A stretch of DNA of 10,233 nt from an uncultured Cloacibacillus sp. (lineage in GTDB: Bacteria; Synergistota; Synergistia; Synergistales; Synergistaceae), in the NCBI GenBank assembly GCA_934511335.1, contig CAKSWL010000062.1:1-10233 (forward strand), given 5' to 3'. A program made the translations under genes and the position numbers. The notes beneath the pieces were generated by a model that made no database searches, was not told the origin of the DNA, and saw nothing but the letters and a program-made list of their open reading frames with translations. Positions 5,535 to 10,233 of the stretch are shown here, one piece after another (the stretch's first letter is position 1; every line of letters starts with the position of its first letter).

Positions 5535-7553
5535 ATGTATGATGCATCAGGAAAGGCGTTAGAACTGCGGCTGGAATTCCCCGACGGACTTCCCCCGAAG
5601 CCCGAGTTTGAACCGGGAATCAGGAGAGCCCCGAACCGCGGACAGGTACTAAACGAGAAAGAGATGGTGCTGGCCCTCAAGAATGCGCTCCGTTACATCC
5701 CGGAGGAATATCACAAGGAGATCGCCCCCGAATTCCTCGCGGAATATAAGGAGCACGGGCGCATATACGGCTACCGTTTCCGTCCGCAGGGAAAGCTCTA
5801 CGGAAAGCCCATCTGCGAGTATAAAGGTAAGTGCACGGAGGGCAAGGCCTTCCAGGTCATGATCGACAACAACCTCGATTTCGACGTCGCCCTCTACCCC
5901 TATGAGCTCGTCACCTACGGCGAGACCGGACAGGTTTGCCAGAACTGGATGCAGTACCAACTGATCAAAAAATATCTCGAAGTCGTGACGCAGGACCAGA
6001 CGCTCGTTGTGCAGTCGGGGCACCCCCTCGGACTCTTCCGTTCGCACCCCTCCGCGCCGCGCGTGATTCTCACGAACGGGCTGATGGTAGGGCTCTTTGA
6101 CGATCCCGAGAACTTCCGCCGCGCTACCGCCTTAGGCGTCGCGAACTACGGACAGATGACGGCCGGCGGCTGGATGTACATCGGGCCGCAGGGCATCGTT
6201 CACGGAACATACAACACCCTGCTCAACGCGGGGCGCAAGAAGTTCCATCTTCCCGAGGGCAAAGGCCTCGCGGGACACCTCTTCATCTCCTCGGGACTCG
6301 GCGGCATGAGCGGCGCGCAGCCGAAGGCGGCGGAGATCGCGGGAGCGGCGGCGATCATCGCCGAAGTAGACCCCTCGCGTATCGAGACGCGCCACAGCCA
6401 GGGCTGGGTCAGCAAAAGAACTAAGGACATCGTCGAAGCTTTCAAATGGGCCGAAGAGGCGATGGCCGAAGGCAAAGCCCTCTCAATTGCTTACGAGGGC
6501 AACATCGTAGACCTGCTCCAATACGCACTAGACAACGATAAAAAGGTAGAGCTCCTCTCCGACCAGACCTCCTGCCACGCCGTATACGACGGCGGTTACT
6601 GCCCGCAGGGGATCTCCTTTGAAGAGCGTACGCGCCTTCTCGCCGAAGACAAAGAAGAATTCTGCCGCCTGGTAGACAAGACGCTCAAAAAGCACTTCGA
6701 GATCATCAAAGCGCTCGTCGCGAAGGGAACCTACTTCTTCGACTACGGCAACGCCTTCATGCGCGCGGTATTCGACGCGGGCGTCAAAGAGATCGCGAAA
6801 AACGGCGAGAATACCTTCGACGGTTTCATCTTCCCCTCATACGTGGAAGACATCATGGGCCCGCTCCTCTTCGACTACGGCTACGGCCCCTTCCGCTGGT
6901 GCTGCCTCTCGCGCGACCATGAAGACCTCAAGAAGACCGACCAGGCGGCGATGGACTGCATCGACCCGACCCGCCGCTTCCAGGATCACGACAACTGGGT
7001 CTGGATCCGCGACGCGGAGAAAAACCAGCTCGTCGTCGGCACCCAGTGCCGCATCCTCTACCAGGACGAAGAGGGCAGGATGCGCATCGCCCTCAAGTTC
7101 AACGAAATGGTGAGAAACGGCGAGATCGGCCCCGTAATGCTCGGCCGCGACCACCACGACGTATCCGGCACAGACTCGCCCTACCGCGAGACCTCGAACA
7201 TCAAAGACGGCAGCAACGTTATGGCGGAGATGGCGATTCACTGCTTCGCGGGCAACTGCGCGCGCGGCATGAGCCTTGTCGCGCTCCACAACGGCGGCGG
7301 CGTCGGCACCGGCAAATCGATCAACGGCGGCTTCGGCCTCGTGCTTGACGGCAGCGAGAGGGTAGACCGCATAATCCTCGAGTCGATGAGCTGGGACGTC
7401 ATCAACGGCGTCGCGCGCCGCGCCTGGGCCCGCAACGAACACGCCATCGAGACGGTAGAGACCTTCAACGCGAAGCGCAGCGACGGACACATCACGCTGC
7501 CCTATATCGCCGACGAAGAATACCTTACCGAACTTGTCAAGAACGACAAGTAA
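5535..7553 (+). CDS. hutU: Urocanate hydratase HutU, long (UROC1-like) form
   Basis: The second pathway step: NAD+-dependent hydration of urocanate to 4-imidazolone-5-propionate. The 672-aa product is far longer than the roughly 557-aa Pseudomonas-type enzyme and close in size to animal UROC1 (about 676 aa). From memory it resembles that form in motifs: SSGLGGMSGAQ (252-262), SDQTSC (about 342-347), GPFRW (451-455), GRDHHDVSGTDSP (537-549) and HNGGGVG (585-591). The segment matching the bacterial signature around FQGLPARICW reads VGTQCRILY (501-509), so the cysteine of that signature is leucine here and another cysteine lies three residues earlier. I chose the ATG at 5535 because GGAG lies nine bases upstream; an in-frame ATG at 5520 has no ribosome-binding site and would add five residues. 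It leads the plus arm, with fchA 80 bases downstream. Confidence 0.95.
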   Translation: MYDASGKALELRLEFPDGLPPKPEFEPGIRRAPNRGQVLNEKEMVLALKNALRYIPEEYHKEIAPEFLAEYKEHGRIYGYRFRPQGKLYGKPICEYKGKCTEGKAFQVMIDNNLDFDVALYPYELVTYGETGQVCQNWMQYQLIKKYLEVVTQDQTLVVQSGHPLGLFRSHPSAPRVILTNGLMVGLFDDPENFRRATALGVANYGQMTAGGWMYIGPQGIVHGTYNTLLNAGRKKFHLPEGKGLAGHLFISSGLGGMSGAQPKAAEIAGAAAIIAEVDPSRIETRHSQGWVSKRTKDIVEAFKWAEEAMAEGKALSIAYEGNIVDLLQYALDNDKKVELLSDQTSCHAVYDGGYCPQGISFEERTRLLAEDKEEFCRLVDKTLKKHFEIIKALVAKGTYFFDYGNAFMRAVFDAGVKEIAKNGENTFDGFIFPSYVEDIMGPLLFDYGYGPFRWCCLSRDHEDLKKTDQAAMDCIDPTRRFQDHDNWVWIRDAEKNQLVVGTQCRILYQDEEGRMRIALKFNEMVRNGEIGPVMLGRDHHDVSGTDSPYRETSNIKDGSNVMAEMAIHCFAGNCARGMSLVALHNGGGVGTGKSINGGFGLVLDGSERVDRIILESMSWDVINGVARRAWARNEHAIETVETFNAKRSDGHITLPYIADEEYLTELVKNDK

Positions 7554-7577
7554 TACTATTGAAATTATAAGACATGA

Positions 7578-7602
7578 AAGGCGGGCCCTCTTTGCCCGCC
7601 TT
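7578..7602 (+). terminator. Hairpin between hutU and fchA, probably partial terminator
   Basis: AAGGCGGGC (7578-7586) pairs with GCCCGCCTT (7594-7602) over 9 bp around a 7-base loop. The following sequence, CGCTTAAAAT, is a poor U-tract, so termination is likely incomplete. It may lower fchA expression relative to hutU or protect the hutU 3' end. Confidence 0.5.
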
Positions 7603-7633
7603 CGCTTAAAATCTAAAATCGGGAGTGAAAAAA

Positions 7634-8263
7634 ATGAAATTTGAAGAAATGACAGTCGGCGCGTTCATCGACGAACTGGCCTCCCATTCACCGGCCCCCG
7701 GCGGCGGCAGCGTCGCGGCGCTCTGCGGATCGCTGGCCTCCGGCCTCACCTCGATGGTGGGGAACCTCACGGTCGGCAAAGAAAAATATAAAGACAATTG
7801 GGCGGCGATGGAGAAGGTCTTCAAAGAGAGCGAAGCGCTGCGCGCGGAGTTCGTCAAATTGATGAACGACGACACCGACTCTTTCAACGTCTTTATGGCG
7901 GCGATGAAGATGCCCAAGGAGAGCGACGAACAGAAGGCGGCCCGTAAAGCGGCGATGGCCGAGGCCTCCAAGACGACCACCGATGTTCCCCTCCGCACGC
8001 TGGAAGCCTGCGCCAAAGCGGCGAAGCTCGCCTGTGAGGCCGCGTCGTTCGGAAACCCGAACGCAGCCAGCGACGCGGGCAGCGCGGCGCTGCTTGCCGA
8101 CGCGGCGGGCAAGGCGGCCTCCTATAATGTACGCATCAACCTCCCCGGCGTAAAAGACGAAGTATTCGCCGCCGAATGCCGCGCAAGGATGGCAAAGGCT
8201 CTTGAAGAGATCGCCGCTTACTCCGTCAAGACGGCGGCCAAGATGGAAGAGGCGCTCGGCTAA
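7634..8263 (+). CDS. fchA: Formiminotetrahydrofolate cyclodeaminase FchA
   Basis: Converts 5-formimino-THF, the product of FtcD, to 5,10-methenyl-THF and ammonia. This releases the last histidine nitrogen and places a one-carbon unit in the folate pool. The 209-aa, mostly alpha-helical protein matches the single-domain cyclodeaminase family and the C-terminal domain of mammalian FTCD. The family motif SPAPGGGSVAAL lies at 19-30, followed by GSLASGL, and GNPNAASDAG (140-149) is the conserved Asn/Asp-containing loop. I chose the ATG at 7634 because GGAG sits eight bases upstream; an in-frame GTG at 7625 overlaps that site and is less likely. It follows hutU and is probably co-transcribed through a weak hairpin. 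Its partner ftcD lies on the opposite strand of the locus. Confidence 0.95.
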   Translation: MKFEEMTVGAFIDELASHSPAPGGGSVAALCGSLASGLTSMVGNLTVGKEKYKDNWAAMEKVFKESEALRAEFVKLMNDDTDSFNVFMAAMKMPKESDEQKAARKAAMAEASKTTTDVPLRTLEACAKAAKLACEAASFGNPNAASDAGSAALLADAAGKAASYNVRINLPGVKDEVFAAECRARMAKALEEIAAYSVKTAAKMEEALG

Positions 8264-8295
8264 AAGCCAATAGTCGCCGGCCGGTAAAATCAAAG

Positions 8296-8348
8296 AAGCA
8301 GGGCCCACGCCCCTGATGCCGTGCATCATAATCGCGGGCCCTGCTTTT
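8296..8348 (+). terminator. Intrinsic terminator after fchA with nested hairpin
   Basis: An 11-bp stem, AAGCAGGGCCC (8296-8306) with GGGCCCTGCTT (8336-8346), encloses a 29-base loop. The loop holds its own 6-bp hairpin, TGATGC-CGT-GCATCA (8314-8328). The stem runs into T4 and then a GT-rich stretch. It closes the hutU-fchA unit and separates it from gltS. Confidence 0.75.
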
Positions 8349-8435
8349 GTGTGTTGAAAGTTGGACCAGGCGCTCCTGGAGCTAAGGGCACAGTAAAATT
8401 TAAGCACGTGTGACGGTTTTTTTAACTCTCCAAAA

Positions 8436-8449
8436 CTGATTTTTATCAA
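8436..8449. promoter_or_regulatory. FNR/CRP-family-like box upstream of gltS
   Basis: CTGAT-TTTT-ATCAA matches the classic FNR site TTGAT-N4-ATCAA in 9 of 10 specified positions. Its centre (8442.5) lies about 40 bases before the start predicted from a weak -10 box TACCAT (8471-8476, 4/6), the usual distance for a class II activator. An alternative -10 is TAAAAT (8479-8484). There is no good -35 box, which fits an activator-dependent promoter. The surrounding DNA is AT-rich, so a chance match is possible. Confidence 0.35.
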
Positions 8450-8536
8450 TCATAAAGCAATTCTGAAGAATACCATGCTAAAATAAAACAACATAGCAAT
8501 TAACTAATACAAAAAAGACGACAAGGAGGTTCTGCT

Positions 8537-9790
8537 ATGTTATTGGAATTTATCAACGGGATTTTAGTTCTGAAGCTTGACGCGCTATGGACGACTACCT
8601 TGGCGATCATTCTTCTTTTACTGGGCTTTGCCATCCGCAATAAATTCGGGGTAATCGGCAGGTTCTGCATTCCAGCCCCCGTCATCGGCGGTCTCGCGAT
8701 GTCTTTGATGGCGCTTTTACTTCATCATACGGGAAATTTCGCGATACAGTTCACCACCTCTATGCAGTCTCCGATGATGCTGGCGTTCTTTACAACGGTC
8801 GGTATTGGGGGAAGCCTTGGACTGCTTAAAAGGGGAGGGCGCGCGCTCATTATCTACCTTGTCTTTTGCTGGTTTCTGGCAATTGTCCAGAACGCCTTTG
8901 GCGCAGGGCTCGCCTCGGCGCTGGGCTTAAATCCAATCCTCGGCATCATGGCCGGCGCCGTCTCTCTTGAGGGGGGACATGGCGCAGCCGCCGCTTTTGG
9001 CCCAATGGCAGAGGGACTGGGAGTGAAAGGGGCCGCCGCAGTCGCCATCGCCTCGGCCACATACGGCCTCATTGCCGGCGGCCTTCTTGGCGGACCGGTG
9101 GCGAAGACCCTCATAGAACGTCACCACATAAAGATCGAGGCAAGCAAAGATACGATTTTTTTGAAAAGCGCCGACGACGTCCTGAACGAACGTTCCGAGA
9201 GGAATGTGACCAGCGGCGCATTGCTCAGATCTCTTGCTCTCGTCCTGGTTCTCATGGTCATTGGCTCGTATCTTTCGCTGTATGTCGCCAAATTATCGGC
9301 TGGAACCAATTTCAGTCTCCCCGGCTATGTAACGGCGATGTTCGCGGCGGTAATCTTTAGGAATCTCAACGACCACTTTAATCTCGTTAAAATCAATAAT
9401 AGCTGTATTGACATAATCTCAGATATCTCAATAGGGATATTCCTAACGATGGCGATGATGAGCCTGCGTATATGGGACCTTTACGATCTGGCGCTGCCGC
9501 TCATCGCGATTCTTTTGTTACAAACGCTGGTCATCGTGCTGCTGGCGATGTTCGCTCTGTTCCGGCTGCTCGGTAAAGATTATGACGCGGTCGTTATGTG
9601 CTCAGGCCTAATCGGGCATGGTCTTGGAGCCACGCCGAACGCGGTGGCCAATATGGGATCTGTCTGCGAGCGGTACGGCGTAATGTCATATAAGGCGTTT
9701 CTGATCGTTCCGCTTTGCGGCGCGGTGCTTATAGACCTTGTAGGTATTCCCAATATAGTGTGGTTCATCAATTTCTTTGCGAATCATTAA
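8537..9790 (+). CDS. gltS: Sodium/glutamate symporter GltS
   Basis: An inner-membrane secondary transporter of the GltS (ESS) family, which moves glutamate with sodium ions. The 417-aa protein is slightly longer than the E. coli one (about 401 aa). It has the two-halves architecture: roughly five hydrophobic segments in residues 19-188, a polar central loop at 190-228 (about position 195 rich in His/Lys/Arg), then about five more up to 410. The two re-entrant-loop motifs are visible: SLEGGHGAAAAFG (143-155) in the first half and IGHGLGATPNAVANM (359-373) in the second. AAGGAGG with a 7-base gap fixes the start. It is separated from the hut genes by a terminator and has its own leader. Codon use looks less GC-biased than in hutU or fchA. 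It could export glutamate made from histidine or import it for fermentation; direction cannot be read from sequence. Confidence 0.95.
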   Translation: MLLEFINGILVLKLDALWTTTLAIILLLLGFAIRNKFGVIGRFCIPAPVIGGLAMSLMALLLHHTGNFAIQFTTSMQSPMMLAFFTTVGIGGSLGLLKRGGRALIIYLVFCWFLAIVQNAFGAGLASALGLNPILGIMAGAVSLEGGHGAAAAFGPMAEGLGVKGAAAVAIASATYGLIAGGLLGGPVAKTLIERHHIKIEASKDTIFLKSADDVLNERSERNVTSGALLRSLALVLVLMVIGSYLSLYVAKLSAGTNFSLPGYVTAMFAAVIFRNLNDHFNLVKINNSCIDIISDISIGIFLTMAMMSLRIWDLYDLALPLIAILLLQTLVIVLLAMFALFRLLGKDYDAVVMCSGLIGHGLGATPNAVANMGSVCERYGVMSYKAFLIVPLCGAVLIDLVGIPNIVWFINFFANH

Positions 9791-9801
9791 AAAATGACGC
9801 C

Positions 9802-9851
9802 CGCACAGTCCCGCTTTCAAAGCATCCCGCTTTTGAAAGCGGGACTGTGCG
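9802..9851. terminator. 20-bp perfect hairpin after gltS, no U-tract
   Basis: Positions 9802-9821 are the exact reverse complement of 9832-9851, with a 10-base loop. The unit CCCGCTTT occurs twice (9810-9817 and 9826-9833), so the right arm AAAGCGGG can pair with either copy. The sequence after the stem is ATAAATTACA, not a T-run. It lies 11 bases past the gltS stop, so a role in transcript ending or 3' protection is likely, but it is not a canonical intrinsic terminator. Confidence 0.55.
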
Positions 9852-9985
9852 ATAAATTACATAGACCGTCGCGCGCTGCGGAAAAATCGCTCTGGTAAAG
9901 AAATATTTCTCTCTTTTCACCTTCTTTAAATAGTTATTTTTACTAATCGTCTCTCGTTTTCTTTCAAAAAACGCCCCTCTTCTGA

Positions 9986-10007
9986 TGTAATTTTCTCGCA
10001 AATTACA
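9986..10007. repeat. 8-bp inverted repeat in AT-rich DNA
   Basis: TGTAATTT (9986-9993) and AAATTACA (10000-10007) are perfect inverted repeats around a 6-base spacer (TCTCGC). It lies 11 bases past the stop of the unrecognised minus-strand frame at the right edge. It could be a small hairpin in that transcript or a protein-binding palindrome. There is no adjacent U-tract. Confidence 0.3.
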
Positions 10008-10017
10008 GGTGATGGTT

Positions 10018-10233
10018 TTAAATGGTGATGCCGAAGCAATTAAAAAACTGACGATTTTCCTCTCGCTCCATCTCCTCCCCGCGCCGCCCGCCAATGCCGG
10101 GATAACCCCTCTGAAGGTGGTGATCCTTACCATTTAATACAGTTGAAGGTATCTCATGCGTTCCGATAAAGTATTCGTTGGAGACAAAACGCTGGTACGA
10201 CAAAACTTTGCCGGCGCTTAATATGGTCGCGCC
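10018..10233 (-). CDS. Unrecognised partial reading frame entering from the right edge (C-terminal 71 aa)
   Basis: A minus-strand frame is open from the window edge to a stop at 10018-10020, giving 71 residues with no visible start. The first part (GATILSAGKV, then LSYQRFVSNEYFIGTHEIPS) has normal protein composition. The last 30 residues are rich in Arg, Glu and Gly (YPGIGGRRGEEMERE) and look less like a folded domain. I do not recognise the family. It could be the end of a gene transcribed towards gltS, a gene truncated by rearrangement, or a chance frame. An internal ATG at 10203 has no clear ribosome-binding site. The direct repeat GGTGATG (10008-10014 and 10024-10030) spans its stop region. 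Confidence 0.3.
   Translation of the reverse strand, partial: GATILSAGKVLSYQRFVSNEYFIGTHEIPSTVLNGKDHHLQRGYPGIGGRRGEEMEREENRQFFNCFGITI

Noticed and set aside
6837..7490. A 217-codon minus-strand frame opposite hutU
   Set aside because: Ala/Val-rich antisense shadow; hutU motifs continue uninterrupted through the region.
8356..8430. Possible insertion-sequence end (GTTGGACCAGG stretch with CCAGG/CCTGG arms) and a T7 run before gltS
   Set aside because: The inverted arms are only 5 bp, there is no paired end, target duplication or transposase frame, and the T-run has no stem directly before it.
7688..8449. A 253-codon minus-strand frame opposite fchA
   Set aside because: It runs through the fchA terminator hairpin and has no motif support; fchA is clear on the plus strand.
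9768..10133. 121-codon minus-strand frame covering the gltS tail and downstream DNA
   Set aside because: It crosses the long hairpin and an AT-rich, Lys/Arg-biased stretch, overlaps the end of gltS and has no recognisable domain.

Overview
The window carries a complete histidine-utilisation (Hut) locus of the tetrahydrofolate-dependent type, flanked by a fold-type IV aminotransferase gene and a GltS-type sodium/glutamate symporter gene. The high GC of the hut genes, the long-form urocanase, the separate glutamate formiminotransferase and formimino-THF cyclodeaminase, and the neighbouring glutamate carrier suggest an anaerobic amino-acid-fermenting bacterium. My best guess is a member of the Synergistota (Cloacibacillus-like). 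That is inference from protein character only; no search was possible.

Layout: (1) 1-98 holds a 16-bp palindromic bidirectional terminator. (2) 99-935 (-) is a class IV PLP aminotransferase with a palindromic operator candidate over its promoter. (3) 936-1405 is a 470-bp stretch without a convincing gene but with several strong stem-loops. (4) 1406-5301 (-) holds hutH, then a gap with its own promoter, then ftcD and hutI, which overlap by one base. (5) 5302-5534 is the divergent control region, where two promoters in opposite directions have abutting -10 boxes. (6) 5535-8263 (+) holds hutU and fchA, closed by a nested-hairpin terminator. (7) 8537-9790 (+) is gltS, preceded by an FNR-like box and followed by a 20-bp hairpin. 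(8) 9791-10233 is AT-rich DNA with an unrecognised minus-strand reading frame running off the right edge.

Together the genes convert histidine to urocanate (HutH), imidazolonepropionate (HutU), formiminoglutamate (HutI), glutamate plus 5-formimino-THF (FtcD), and 5,10-methenyl-THF plus ammonia (FchA). No formiminoglutamase (hutG) is present, so the one-carbon unit is captured on THF. Steps 1, 3 and 4 lie on the minus arm and steps 2 and 5 on the plus arm. GltS would move the glutamate end product or import glutamate. No histidine permease and no recognisable hut regulator lie in the window.

No clearly novel system is visible. The parts most worth a second look are non-coding: the structured intergenic region 976-1405, the overlapping divergent promoters, the palindromic operator before the aminotransferase gene, and the FNR-like site before gltS.
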